Shown here in pieces: positions 44,874 to 57,449 of a DNA stretch of 64,000 bases. Each line of letters opens with the position of its first letter. Position 1 is the stretch's first letter. Source of the stretch: Areca catechu (taxonomy: Eukaryota; Streptophyta; Magnoliopsida; Arecales; Arecaceae); NCBI GenBank assembly GCA_021397845.1, contig CM038046.1, forward strand, positions 60,778,021 through 60,842,020. The letters run 5' to 3'. Below the pieces are notes generated by a model. That model made no database searches and was not told the DNA's origin. It worked only from the letters and a program-made list of their open reading frames with translations. The position numbers and the translations under genes are program-made.

Positions 44874-46648
44874 TTAACAAATTTAGGTACCCAAGCTTTC
44901 TTGGGTCCTTGCATGTTAGTGGAAATGGTTCTTTTTGGAATCCAAACTTTCTTAATTTTCTTTTTGCCATTGTTTTTCAAATGACATTCAAATGCTTTAT
45001 GACCAATATTATTACAAGTATAGCACATAATTTTTGATTTTAAGTAATAAGCATGAGATGATACAAATTTAGGTCTAACTTGTTTTGAACTAATGAATTT
45101 AGGAGTATATGAAGTAGATGCTGAAAATTTGTTTGAAATAGAACCTTTATACCCAATTCCAAATTTATTATTTGATTCTTTTTGATCTTTCAAAATTAAT
45201 TCAAGTTTGTTAGAACTTAAGGTTAGTTTTTCAACCAAGGGTTTTAGTTTTTGAACTTCCTTCTTTAAATCATCATTTTCATTTTATAAAACTTTATTTT
45301 TCTCAAAAAGCTCTTCTTTTTCAAACTGAACAACCTTGAGTCTTTCACAAACTAAGTTTTGTTCTCTTTGTAAGATTTTGTTTCTTTCACAAGATTCATT
45401 TTTGTCTTTTTCAAATACATCGCATTGATTTTTTAAATCCCTCGTTTTTAAACCAGCTATTTTGTATTCTACCAATAATTCACAAAAAGCATTATGCAAT
45501 TCATCATAAGTGAATTCTAAATTAGGTTCAAAAGTGTTTACCTCATCCTCCAAACCCATAAGACAGATTTGTACCATTTTCTTTGTTTCTTCAACCTCTT
45601 TAGTGGATGTAGTTTTGTCACTATCACTCCAAGCAGTAAGCATTGCCTTCTTCTTCTTTTTGGTGAACATCTTTTTCTTCGCTTCAGGACAATCAGGATG
45701 GATGTGTCATGGCTTCTTGCATCCATAGCATATAGGAACTTGATCTTTATCTTTATCCTTTTCTTTTTCTTTATCTCTTTCTTTTTCTTTTCCAAAATCA
45801 CCTTTTTTATATTGCTTTCTCCATCTACTTGATTTTCTTCTATCCATAAACCTTTTGAATTTCCTCATGACAAGGGCAATTTCATCATTTCCAAGGTCAT
45901 CATCATCTGATGAGTCTGATTCTTCATTCTTATCTTCTTCAGTAGCTTTAAATGCAATGGCTTTCTTTCTTTTTGTATCTTCCTCAGTTCTTTGTTGCAT
46001 AGCCAATTCATGTGTAATCAAAGATCCAAGCAGTTCATCTAGTGACAGTGTATTTAGGTCCTTCGCTTCTTGAATTGCTATCACTTTGGCTTTCCATTTA
46101 TCTGACAAAGATCTTAAAACCTTTTGGACAAGATCAATATTAGAATAAGTTCTACCAAGACTCTTGAGACCATTTATGATATCAGTAAAGCGAGCATACA
46201 TCACAGATATAGTCTCACTAGGATCCATCTTAAATAACTCATAATTGTGTACAAGAAGATTGATTTTTGATGTTTTAACTTGAGATGTGCCTTCGTGTAT
46301 GATTTCTAGCTTGTCCCAAATTTCTTTAGCAGAATTACAAGTTGAAATTTTGTTAAACTCATTTGGATCCAAAGCATAATATAGTAAGTTCATTGCTTTG
46401 GCATTCAGCTCAGCTAATCTCATATCATTCTCATTCCATTCCTCTTCAGGTTTGGGAACCTCTACATCATTAACTCTAATTGTGGGTGCGTGAGGTCCTT
46501 TCAGAATAATCTTCCATGAATGAAAATATATGGCTTGAATGTATATTTTGATTCTTACCTTCCAATATGTATAATTGGTTCCGGTGAAAAGTGGAGGCCT
46601 ATTTATGGATTGACCTTCGACCAATGAAGTGCTCATGGGATGTGCCAT
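44870..46648 (-). pseudogene. Sirevirus S2 gag (stop in zinc knuckle)
   Basis: MAHPMSTSLVEGQS at 46648. It has a copia gag domain, a Lys-rich segment and a first zinc knuckle, CYGCKKP-stop-HIHPDC. The TGA replaces the Gly codon found in S0. Then come a coiled-coil stretch (FEKDKNESCERNKILQREQN), a second stop near 45286 and a second knuckle, CYTCNNIGHKAFEC. All pieces are in one frame. The end, PKFVK-stop, overlaps the pol start as ATGA. Two zinc knuckles and a long coiled-coil gag fit Sirevirus. Confidence 0.92.
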
Positions 46649-46680
46649 ATGTCTTTACTCTAAGTAACTTTCAGAAACCT

Positions 46681-46693
46681 GGCTCTGATACCA
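46681..46693 (-). other. Primer-binding site of Sirevirus S2
   Basis: The minus strand reads TGGTATCAGAGCC two bases after the LTR end. It is the initiator-Met tRNA type. Confidence 0.93.
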
Positions 46694-46695
46694 CT

Positions 46696-48196
46696 TGTTG
46701 CCCAGGTGGCTTTTCAAAAGGGGTGGTGAATTGGGATTTGAAAAACTTTTCATAATTATGTGCACTTTAAAATTCTTTTGTGTTGTGGTGCAATATGCAA
46801 TGCAGAAGTAATTAAGTAAAAGCAATAGAGCAATAAGAACACAATCACAAATACAAGGAAATAGAGTGGTTCAGAGCAACCTGCTCCTACATCCACTACC
46901 TAAGCACCACTTGAGATTTCCACTATATCCCCCAACCGAAATATAGTAGAATTGTTTTACCAAGCTCACAATCCAAACCTATACATTCTGATTTTACCGG
47001 GATCGCCAAAGAAATCCTAACACTTGGTTTTAGACTGGGATCACCAAGAACTCAACTTAGGTTTTACAAGGTTCACCTAAAAACCTTCAACCCTATCTTA
47101 AGACACAGTCCCTTGCTATTCTTAGAGAGAAAACTAAGATAAAAAAATGATAAACAAGCAACTACAACAAACCAAGTTTGTTTAGGTGTTGTCGATGTAG
47201 ACCAAGATGAAGTCAAGCCCTGAATGCGATTTAATGCTCTTCAAGCTGCTTCCTTGCTTCTTCAATGAGTGGATTCAATGATAGAGTAGAGTTGGTGAAG
47301 CTTTGAATCCAACTTGAATGCTCTTTGAGGTAGGAAGTTGAATGACTTGAAAGCTCTTTGATTTTTCAAGATAATTCCACAATAAGGCTCTAATAATTGT
47401 TTAATCCTTCAAAAACAATCCCTTTTATAGTTTTCCAAGAGATATGGTCGTTGTAGAGCCTTGAAATTCATGAAATAGCTGTTGGAGATAAATTGGAGTT
47501 CAAATTTCAACTTCAGCAACTAACCATTGGAGTACAGAAAATCACTCCACGAGTTGGCTCGAGTTCCAGGAGTTGGCTCGAAGTCTTAGACAGCCTAAAA
47601 TGAAAATCTATAGGAGCCGACTCTTAAGGCTGAAGTCGGCTCTTGCCTTCAGTCAGTTCAAAATCATGAATAACTAAAGTCGGCTCTTCAGTAAAGAGTC
47701 AGCTCGAGTTCTCAGATCTTCAAAATGCATAACTCTGGACGAGTCGGCTCTTGAGGCAGGAGTCGGCTCGAGATCTCAAGCTTCAGAAAATTACTTTCTT
47801 CCATGAGTCGGCTCTTAGGATGAGAGTCGGCTCTTGAAGCTGAAACACTGAAACTTCCTCCGTGCCGTGCCATCACGAGTCAGCTCTTGCAAATCTTTAA
47901 AAAATACTTCAAGCTTCTCCAAAAATCTTCAACATTGAATCAACTAGAAGCTAATCTACATACTCTATAATTTTTTCAATTTTCAGCCCATTTTACAAGA
48001 TTACAAAATTGATAAATCTAGGGCTTTTACAAGTTCAAGTCTATGAAACTTTATACACAATTGAATTACCTTCCAATCAGTTTAAAAACCATTTTAAACT
48101 AAAGGTAATCAATTTCCTGCAAAACTTTGAGAAGAATTAGTATCAAATACATGCTCCAAAATTTTTTGATCATCAAAATCATTCCAGGGGTCAACA
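46696..48196 (-). repeat. 5' LTR of S2
   Basis: 1501 bp, minus strand TGTTGACCCCTGG to CTGGGCAACA. A minus-strand TATAAAAG lies at 47422-47429, and GAGTCGGCTC-type words at about 47550-47885. Confidence 0.93.
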
Positions 48197-48201
48197 CAAG
48201 C

Positions 48202-48902
48202 TCGTGCCCTACAAGCTGCCTCTCTTATTTGTGAAAGCATGATAAATGGTAGATTGAGGGCCTCCCCCTCAATTAGACATCTCATAAAAACTAGGTCATT
48301 CTCACTGACCCAATCAAACCGCCATGTCCGGGGCAAGAAAATGCAACTGATAATGTTGTGCAACAGTCTCATTTCCAATGATAACTGATTTGCACTAACA
48401 TGCATAATACCATTTATATTTGATCTTTTCAGTACTAGTCTTAGGGTCTTCTACTTCTCCTTCAAAACCAGATAACATTCACCTTCTTTTGGAATGTGGA
48501 GGATGTTTGACAGTTTTTGCTCACTAATCTCAATGTGCTTTCCCTTCACAGTCCCTTTGATATGGAATGCACCTAAGGACATACTTTCAATAAATTGTCT
48601 GACCAAATCGGGATAGGTGGGTACATTCAACAGACAAAAATCTTTCCATCCCTGTTTATTTAACCAATCCCCAATGTGCAACTGTTCTTGCACCAAGAAA
48701 TTGAAATCGATGCACCTACCAGGAGTTACTTGACGATTACCCATTAGAATCACTTGCCGGGTGCCTGTGGCTCTTCTTCTTGCTCGATGTGCTGTTCTTC
48801 TTTCGGATTGGAGGTGTCTAAGCACCGTTTCGTTCTCCTTTCCTCCATAACAGTCCAAACCATCCACTGGGGTTTCTTAGCTATGGCTTTACGGGGTGCC
48901 AT
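48202..48902 (-). pseudogene. Sirevirus S1 ORF3, N-terminal part
   Basis: Starts MAPRKAIAKKPQWM at 48902, with a frameshift near 48780. Then VTPGRCIDFNFLVQEQL, KGTVKGKHIEISEQKL, a stop near 48452, and NQLSLEMRLLHNIISCIFLP. It runs to the S2 insertion, where CAAGCTCGTGCC is the broken target. Clearly homologous to the S2 ORF3. The stretch 48903-49247 between it and pol contains GAGTCGGCTC words and no gene. Confidence 0.82.
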
Positions 48903-49247
48903 CTAGCTAGGGTTAAGAATTTGGAGAGCTTAGAGAGTGTTCTAGGAAATTTTTCTAAGATGGAAAGAGGAGTCGGCTAAGTGGAATGGAGCAAAAGCTA
49001 AAAACATAGTGAAAACAAACTAATGAAACCCTATTTAAAATGTTCGGTCCGACTTTCGAGTCGGCTCGCCAAATAGCCTGATGACTCGAGTCGGCTTGAG
49101 CCAAAAAATAGCCTAAAAATCAAAAAAAGTCAAAATTAATTTCTATGGGTTTTTAGATACTAAAATAGGTTGTCCTAAGCTCTAGAGAGAACTTTGAAAT
49201 ACCTAGATAATTTTTTCTTATTTTTTAAAAAAATTAGGTCAGAAAGT

Positions 49248-52200
49248 TCAGAGTGGGTCACACAGCCCTAATTCGCCTCTAATTTTCTCAAATCTATCTA
49301 AACTAAGGGGTTTAGTAAAAATATCAGCAAGTTGATCTTCAGTAGGTACAAATTTTAGCTCAACAATATTATTTAAAACATGATCACGAATAAAATGATG
49401 TCTAATTTTTATGTGCTTAGTTTGTGAGTGTTGAATTGGATTTTTGGATAAGTTAATAGCACTAGTATTGTCACATTTAATAGAAATTTTAGATTGGACA
49501 ACACCATAATCTTCTAGTTGTTGCTTGATCCATAATACTTGAGCACAATAGCTCCCAGCAGCCACATATTCTATCTCAGCAATAGATAGTGCTACAGAGT
49601 TCTGTTTGCGACAGTGCCAAGAAATCAAGTTAACACCTAGAAATTGTCAGGTGCCACTTGTGCTTTTTCTATCAATTTACAGCCTCCATAATCAGCATCA
49701 AAATAACTAATTAATTTCAAAGATGTGTGCTTAGAATACCATAAACCTACATTGCATGTGCCTTTCAGATATTTAATGATTCTTTTAATAGCTATGATGT
49801 GTGACTCTTTTGGATTAGATTGAAATCGTGTACACATACAAACACTAAATAAAATATCAGGTCTACTAGCTGTTAAATAAAGTAATGAATGGATCATACC
49901 TCGGTACAGCTTTTGATCAATATTTGTGCCACTCTCATCTTTGTCAAGTCTACATGCAGGATTCATGGGTGTTATAATTTCTTTGCTTGATTCTATGCTG
50001 AGTTTTTTGATAATCTCCTTGATGTATTTGGCCTGGTTGATCAGGATACCTTCTTTAATTTGTTTAATTTGAAGTCCAAGAAAGTAACTCAACTCACCCA
50101 TTAAGCTCATTTCGAATTCTCCCTGTATTAGCTTAGCAAAATCTTGACACAAAGATTCATCAGTAGATCTAAAAATAATATCATCAACATAGATTTGAAC
50201 AACTAAAATATCATTATTCTTTCTTTGAATAAATAGTGTGGTGTCAACACTACCTCTTACAAAATCATTTGCAATTAAAAATTTACTTAGTCTGTCATAC
50301 CAGGCTTTAGGTACTTGTTTCAGATCATACAAAGCTTTATTCAATTTGAAAACATGATTTGGAAAAGTGTGATCAATGAAACCTGGTGGTTGCTCAACAA
50401 AAATTTCTTCGGATAGAAAACCATTCAGAAATGCACTCTTTACGTCCATTTGAAATAATTTAAATTCATAAAGCATGCATAAGCTAATAATAATCTAATG
50501 GCTTCTAATCTAGCTACTGGTGCATAGGTTTCATCAAAATCTATTCCCTCTTCTTGATTATATCCTTGTACTACTAGTCTAGCCTTATTTCTAATTACAT
50601 TTCCTTCTTTATCTAGTTTATTTCTATAAACCCACTTAGTACCTATAACAGGATAGTCATTAGGTCTTTCTACTAGGGTCCAAACATTATTTCTCCTAAA
50701 TTGGTTTAATTCATCATGCATTGCTAACATCCAATTAGGATCAGTTTCAGCTTCTTTTATAGTATATGGTTCTACATGAGAAATAAAAGCAATTAAGTCA
50801 TGTGTATCTCTATATGCAGCTCTAGTTTTAACACCTTGAGATGGGTCTCCTATAATTAATTCTTTAGGGTGTGATTGTACATACCTCCATTCCTTAGGTA
50901 TATCATCGTGATTTTTGCTTACCTCTTCTTCATGTAGTTCACTTGATTGTTTCTCTTTGAGAGTTAAGTCTTTCAATCTATGTTCTAGAGTACCTACATC
51001 ATCATCAGCAAAATCTTCCTTTCTAGAAGATGTAATATCAGATTTATTGAAAATAACATATACAGATTCTTCAACAGTCAAAGTTCTTTTATTAAAAATA
51101 TGATAGACTTTACTATTTAAAGAATATCTAAGAAAAATAGCCTTATCAGATTTTGCATCAAATTTACCAAGATTATCCTTTCTTTTTTTAAGAACAAAAC
51201 ATTTACATCCGAAAATATGAAAATACTTAATTTTAGGTTTTCTATTGTTCCAAAGTTCATAGGGGGTTTTTCTGATAATAGGTCTAATCAAAACTCTGTT
51301 CAAAATATAGCATGCGGTATTAATAACTTTTGTCCAAAAGTATTTTAGAAGATTTCTTTCACAAAGCATTATTCTGGACATCTCTTCCAAAGTACGATTT
51401 TTTCTTTCTATAATACCATTTTACTGTAGTGTTCTAAATGCAGAGAAGTTATGATCAATACCGTGATTTGTGCAAAGGTGATCAAAATATTGATTTTCAA
51501 ACTCGGTGCCATGATCACTACGAATTGAAATAACAGATAGATTTTTCAAATTTGTAACTCTTCTATAAAACTTTTTAAATACTTTGAAAGTTTCATCTTT
51601 ATGTGCAATAAACAAAATCCATGTACATCTTGAAAAATCATCTACAATCACAAGGCCATATTTCATACCACCTAGGCTAGTAGTCCTAGTAGGTCCAAAT
51701 AAGTCCATGTGAAGTATCTCTAAGGGTCTAGTAGTAGAAACGATATTTTTGGATTTAAAACTCCTCCTCACTTGTTTTCCTAATTGACAAGCATCGCAAA
51801 CATAATCAAAATTGACTTTAAATTTTGGCAATCCTTTGACTAAATCCTTTGAAATAAGTTTAGTTATAGTGTCCATACTAGCATGTCCAAGTCACCTATG
51901 CCATAGTAAACTTGATTCCTTACTCTTGTCATTCATTGCTACAAGACTTGTGTTACTTGACATAGCTAGATCATAAAGATCTACTACATAAATGTTACCA
52001 AGTCTGTGTCCAATGAATTTAGTACTATAGTCAAGTGGATCAACTATTATACACATTGATGACTTGAAGAAAATGTTAAAACTAATATCACATAGCTAAC
52101 TAATACTCAAAAAATTATGTTTAAGCTTTTCTATAAGTAACACATTTTCAATAAATGTAGAAGGAGTAATTTTGATTTTACTGATATCGATTATCCTTCC

Positions 52201-52356
52201 TTTTCGATTATCACCAAATGTTACCATTCCACCATCCTTTTGTTCTAGGATGAAGAATTGATCAGCATCACCCGTCATGTGTCTTGAACAGCCGCTATCC
52301 AGATACCATCTTTTCTTTATATTTGTGGCTGCAAGACATCCCTGCAAAATAATCAT
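49248..52356 (-). pseudogene. Sirevirus S1 pol (protease, integrase, RT, RNase H)
   Basis: Protease WYLDSGCSRHMTGDADQF near 52310. Integrase HMDLFGPTRTT, SIRSDHGTEFEN and the IN C-terminal GCKCFV region. RT has RKARLV-like [36 protein letters not shown] (about 50195) and YFLGLQIKQIKEGI. RNase H SIAEIEYVAAGSYCAQ, DQLADIFTKPLS. Frame changes near 50450 and 49640 and a few stops (for example near 51420) break it into pieces, but each piece is longer than in S2. No intact gag-pol can be made. Confidence 0.92.
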
Positions 52357-52537
52357 TTAACAAATTTAGGTACCCAAGCTTTCTTGCGTCCTTGCAAGTT
52401 AGTAGAAATGGTTCCTTTTGGAATCCAAATTTTTTTAATTTTATTTTTGTCATTATGTTTCAAATGCTTTATGACCAAAGTTATTGCAAGCATAGCATAC
52501 AATCTGTGACTTTAAATAATAATCATGAGATGATGCA
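52353..52537 (-). pseudogene. Sirevirus S1 gag, C-terminal remnant
   Basis: It holds the second zinc-knuckle region (CYACNNFGHKAFE-like near 52460-52500) and the end KKAWVPKFVK-stop. The stop TGA overlaps the pol ATG as ATGA, as in S2. It is cut at 52537 by Tat-3; the last bases before it, ATGCA (52533-52537), are the expected left target-duplication copy. The right copy lies beyond the window. Confidence 0.75.
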
Positions 52538-53245
52538 TGTTGGGATATGTCAACCCAGGCATGGACCGGCCATCGATTTGACCGGTCGAAGACCACCGCC
52601 GAAAACATTCCCTCCGAATCGTGAGCACCACGGGCAAACGAAAGCTCTTGACAGGTCCTCGGCTCCAGAAGATCAAGTCTTCAGCCTGGACCAGAGTACG
52701 ACTTCCGAAGACACGATCTTAGGATTACGCCAAAGACAGTTTTCGGTCTGCGATAAGGATCAAGTCCATTATCCGCACCAAAGACACGACATCTGATCTG
52801 TCTCCAATCTCTACGAAACATGACAAGCGACAATTATCCTCAACTATGTCCAGTATGATCATGGCGCATGATTCCAGCGGCAGCACCCCCGGCCTGGCCG
52901 TCGGAACCGCCCCAATAACCACCCACGATCCCTAATTAAGGGAAAGAAAATAACTCCCTCATCGTAACTGCTGGAGAGAGAAAGAAAATCGTAGACGGGG
53001 CAACTCCTTATAAATAATGATAAGAAGGGACACTGGAGGTAAGAGGCTGAACACCCTTGAAAATATGAGAGCTTTTTCCTTCTCTGTCTTTCCCATTCTG
53101 TGGCTAGAGCTCGCCACTGACTTAGGTATCGGAGTGTCCCCCACCGGAGCATCTCCAGCAAGGGATCTGTTTTGCAAGTGAATCAAGGAGCGGTCCAGCA
53201 AGCCAGTAGCTCCGTCCAGTCAGAAGAAGGGGCTCGATGCCAACA
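52538..53245 (+). repeat. 5' LTR of Tat-3
   Basis: 708 bp, TGTTGGGATATG to GATGCCAACA. It has a clear TATAAATA at 53009-53016. It is related to G0 (772-1460) in its 3' half. Confidence 0.94.
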
Positions 53246-53248
53246 GAT

Positions 53249-53266
53249 TGGCGCGCTAGGAAGGGG
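53249..53266 (+). other. Primer-binding site of Tat-3
   Basis: TGGCGCGCTAGGAAGGGG starts three bases after the LTR. It differs from the Tat-2 site at one position (T for C). Confidence 0.75.
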
Positions 53267-53331
53267 GGCTCGGAGTGCAAATCGCATTGTTAAGCTCCCT
53301 CCACTGATAAAGGGGAAGAAAGGAATCCTTA

Positions 53332-54760
53332 ATGGCAAGAGGAAGAGCTCATATTACCTCGACTAGTCAAAATCGTGCTCCATCTTAAGGGGATACACCC
53401 TCTATAGAGAACGAAGTCCCACCTCCCACAATTATCGTGGGACAGCAACAGTTTGAAGCCTTCCTAGACCAGGTCGCCATCCTCAAGGCCATGGTTCAAG
53501 ATTTTCAAAATAGAACTTTCCAGGAGGCTCATCCTCCAGCCACCTCTGGACATAGTTCCATATCTCAGAGGAAGAGAGCCCCTCGCGAGGGGTCCGCACG
53601 TCTCTCCCTCCACCCTCGGCCTTCTCCTGAAGGTCGAGGTTCGGAAGAACCTAGGCCTACTACTTCCCTACAGAGAGGGAAAAGACTTATGCAGGCTTCC
53701 TCAACTTCTTCTGAAGACTCTACTCCCGTAAAGAAAGGACCGAAGCAGGCTCTCCCTGATTATGACGGGAAGTTCAAGGCCATCGAATCAGAGATAGCAA
53801 GGATGCGGGAGCAAAGGGGCCATGACGACTTGGCGGCATGCGATCTGCACCCGCCCTTTACCGACAGTATCATGGCTGAAGTCACTCCTCGGCATTTCAG
53901 AGTTCCCCGGATGGAACCTTATGATGGCACCTCCGATCCTTTTGACCACTTGGACAGTTTTAAAGCCCATATGATGATCCAGGGAGCTTCGGATGTGATG
54001 TACTACCTCGCGTTCCAGCTATCCTGAAAAAAGCAGCTCGGAGGTGGTACTCGAGCATACACCCAGGTACCATCGATTCCTTCTCCGAGTTGAAAAAATT
54101 ATTTGTCTTGCATTTCAGGACTTGTCGCAAGACCCCCCGGAACATGGACACATTATTCCTCCTTCACCAGAACGAAGGAGAAAGCCTGCGAGACTATATC
54201 TCCAAGTTTAATGTGGCCACACTTGAGATCCCTGATCTCAATGAGCATGTGGCCATGTTAGCACTGAAGAAGGGACTTCGCACGTCCAGGCTCACCTTCT
54301 CCTTGAATAAGAAGTTCCCTAAAAGCTATGCTGAGCTGCTCGTAAGGGCTCAGAAATATACCAATGCTGACGAGCAGGTGGCAAACCGACGACTGATTGA
54401 AGAGAAGACCCCTTCAAAAAAGAAAAATAATAGGGGACAAGATCCCCCAACTTCCAACAACAACAACTATACTAATCACCGAAGGAGTCCCCCCAGGCTC
54501 AAAGCGTCGGGTGGAAGATTCGACTCCTATACCCCCCTTAACCTCCCTCGAGAAAAAATATTCATGGAGATTGAGAAGGAAAATTTTCTCTAGCGGCCCC
54601 GTCCTATGAAGGCATCCTCTTCCGTGCAGAATAGGAATAAATACTGTCGATTCCATTGGGACCACGGCCATAACACTGAAGACTGCATCTAATTAAGAAA
54701 TGCAATTAAGGATCTTATAAAAAGAGGGTATCAGGGGCATTATATTGGTCGCTAGGGACC
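53332..54760 (+). pseudogene. Tat-3 gag (one frameshift, several stops)
   Basis: A start MARGRAHITSTSQ at 53332 is followed by a TAA after about 17 codons. The frame resumes from MGQQQFEAFLDQVAIL (53437). The capsid domain has MEPYDGTSDPFDHLDSFK, a frameshift near 54020, then SFSELKKLFVLHFRTCRK, LRDYISKFNVATLE and VAMLALKKGLRTSRLTF. The nucleic-acid-binding motif [16 protein letters not shown] lies near 54637-54685. From 54020 onward gag and pol share one frame. Confidence 0.9.
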
Positions 54761-57449
54761 TTGATCAGAGGTTGCTATTCCCCAACCAACTCCCAAAGAG
54801 GCCGAACTGCCGAATCAAAGGCCTACCAACAGGGGTGTGGGGATGATAAATCGACCTACCAAATGGAGAAGGGATGAAGATGACGTCCCGAAGCGACTTA
54901 AGGACAACAACGCTATTCTCTTCTCCGATGATGACCTTGCGGGAGTTTGGCTCCCGCATGACGACCCCATTATAATCTCGACCGTTGTGGCAAACTATGA
55001 TGTACAACGAGTCTTGGTTGATAATGGAAGTTCGACTGATGTCTTGATCTACGATGCATTCTCTAAAATGTGTTTGCCTAGACATCAACTGCGGAAATCC
55101 CCCATTCCACTTATTGGCTTCGAGGGTAATCAGGTTGATACCGAGGGAGAGATAGTATTGCCTATAACTCTTGGCACAGAACCTCGATAAAAGACACTAC
55201 CAATCAATTTCACAGTAGTCCGAACCCTCTTGGCCTACAAAATTATTTTGGGACGGCCTGCCTTGAACAAGTTTCAGACCATAGTGTCTTCTTATTATCT
55301 CCTAGTGCGCTTCCTCACCAGGAATGGTTTTAGAGAAGTTAGAGGAAACCAGAGAGTGGCACGACAATGCCTAATGATCCAGGACAAGCATTCCAATGAC
55401 CCTACATCTGGAGATTACCTAGATCCAAGAGATTCAACTACAGATTCTGGTGAGCCCATGGAGAGGACCATTTCTGTACCCTTGACCAAGGAAGACCTCA
55501 CCAAAGTCATGCAAATCGGAAGCATGCTAGATGAAAAAACTAAGGCCGAGCTGATATGCTTCCTCAAAGACAATGTTGATGTCTTCACTTGGTCGGCTTC
55601 GGACATGCCAGGAATTCCCGCCGAAGTGATCACTCATCGGCTGGAGGTCGCTCCTAGATACAAGCCAGTTCGACAAAAGAAGAGGAGCTTTGCCATTGAA
55701 AGGCAAAAGGCCATAGATGAAGAGGTAAACAAGCTCCTCAAGGCAGGGTTCATCCGGGAAGCTCACTACCCCGATTGGTTGGCCAACGTGGTCATGGTGA
55801 AAAAAGCCAGTGGCAAGTGGAGAATCTGCATCGACTATGCAGATCTAAATAAAGCTTGCCCAAAAGATAGTTTCTCTCTCTCGAAGATTTACCAACTGGT
55901 TGACGCCACCGCCGACCACCAGCTACTAAGTTTCATGGAAGCTTTCTCCGGCTAAAACTAGATTCGAATGGACCCCCGAGATGAAGAGAAGATAGCCTTT
56001 GTCATCGACAAAGGCTTATACTATTATAAAATGATGCCATTCGGGCTTAAAAGCACTGGGGCAACATTCCAGAGGCTAATTAACAAGGTATTCCAAGAGC
56101 AACTAGGGAGAAACCTGGAAGCCTATGTTGACGACATGATCGTCAAGAGCCTCTTTAAGGAAAGTCACATCCGAGACTTAGAAGAATCGTTCAACGCCCT
56201 AAGACGTCACCGAATGAAGCTGAATCCCACGAAGTGCACCTTCGAGGTCACTTCGGGCAAATTCCTGGATTTTCTTGTAACCATACGAGGCATTAAAATA
56301 AATCTAGAAAAGACTCAAGCCCTCAAGGACATGAGACACCCATCCTGCAAGAAGGAGGTACAGCAATTAACTGGAAGGATCGCCTCCTTGAGCATATTCA
56401 TTTCTCGTTCTGCTGAGAAGTGTCTTCCCTTTTTCAAAGTACTTCGACAGTCTCGAGGTTTCGAATGGACCGAAGACTGTCATACTACCTTTGAAGAATT
56501 AAAGAAGTATTTGGAAACCCCACCTCTGCTTTCCAAACCTCAAGAGGGGGAGGTGCTCTACTTATACCTCTACGCTTCGGATGAAGCCGTCAGTTCGATC
56601 CTTGTTCGAAGACAAGAAGACGGCTCTCACAAGCCGATATATTACATCAGCAAAGTTCTGCATGATGCTAAAACGAGATACTCAAAGATGCAGAAGCTGA
56701 TCTACTCTCTGGTAATTGTGGCAAAGCAACTATGGCCTTACTTCCACGGCCACGCTATCGTGGTGCTAATGGATCAGCCCCTCAAGGCCATCCTCCGATC
56801 CCTCGATACCTCTGGAATGATAGCCAAGTGGGCTGTGAAACTAAGCGAGTTTGACATTAGCTTTCAATCCCGATCGGCTATGAAGGCCTAGGTGCTTTCA
56901 GATTTCCTAGCTGAATGCACCTGGAGGACCGAAGACGAAGCATCTCCATCCGAAGAAGGAGATCCGAAGAGTGCAGAATCCGTTTGGGTGCTCCACGTAG
57001 ACAGAACTTCCAATTCTGCTAGATGTGGAGATGGTCTCATACTGGCTGAACCCGACGGCCACACGGTGGAGTACGCACTCCGATTCTCCTTCAGAGCTTC
57101 AAATAATCAAGCCGAATATGAAACCCTCATTGCAGGACTTTGGATCGCCAAGAGTTTGGGGGTTCAAAGGCTCCAAGCTTTTTCAGACTCCCAATTGATT
57201 GTGAATCAGGTTAAAGGGGATTACGAAGCTAGAGATCCAACCATGGCACAATACCTGGAGAAAGTACGGATCTTGTCTTCGCAACTGGAACACTTTAAAA
57301 TCCTTCATGTTCCTCGTTCAGAGAATTCCCGGGCAGATGCTTTATCTCGACTTGCCACTACAGCCCCGGAATCTCTCGGTCACACTTTCATTAAACATCT
57401 TGAGGCCCCAAGTATAGCTGAAGAAATCAGGGAAGTGCATCAGATATAA
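54761..57449 (+). pseudogene. Tat-3 protease, reverse transcriptase and RNase H
   Basis: Protease has VLVDNGSSTDVLIYDAFS (about 55011-55064), the Tat variant with Asp-Asn-Gly at the active site. RT has RPVRQKKRSF-like KPVRQKKRSFAIERQ, WRICIDYADLNKACPKDSF, MMPFGLKSTGATFQ and AYVDDMIVKS (about 56121-56150). RNase H has VLHVDRTSNSARCGDGLIL, SNNQAEYETLIAGL, FSDSQLI and ADALSRL. Stops include one after GTEPR and two in the FSG-stop-N-stop-IR stretch (55954-55965), where other copies read GYNQIR. All lie in a single frame, so decay is by point substitution. Inactive. Confidence 0.92.

Larger units (their letters stand above)
34878..48196 (-). mobile_element. Sirevirus S2: full-length Ty1/copia element inside S1 ORF3
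   Basis: The two LTRs are 34878-39052 (interrupted by TRIM-B) and 46696-48196. The target duplication is CAAGC at 34873-34877 and 48197-48201. On the minus strand the order is 5' LTR, Met-tRNA primer site, gag, pol, ORF3, polypurine tracts, 3' LTR. Gag has a stop in its zinc knuckle and pol has several stops and frameshifts. The stretches 39071-39582 and 39611-39813 between the tracts and ORF3 are non-coding. Confidence 0.93.
31674..52537 (-). mobile_element. Sirevirus S1 (Ty1/copia), split by S2 and cut by Tat-3
   Basis: On the minus strand the visible order is gag end (52537-52353), pol (52356-49248), ORF3 N-terminal part (48902-48202), then ORF3 C-terminal part (34872-33982), polypurine tracts and the 3' LTR (33243-31674). 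S2 lies inside ORF3. The 5' LTR and most of gag lie beyond Tat-3, outside the window. Pol has frameshifts and stops. Confidence 0.88.
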
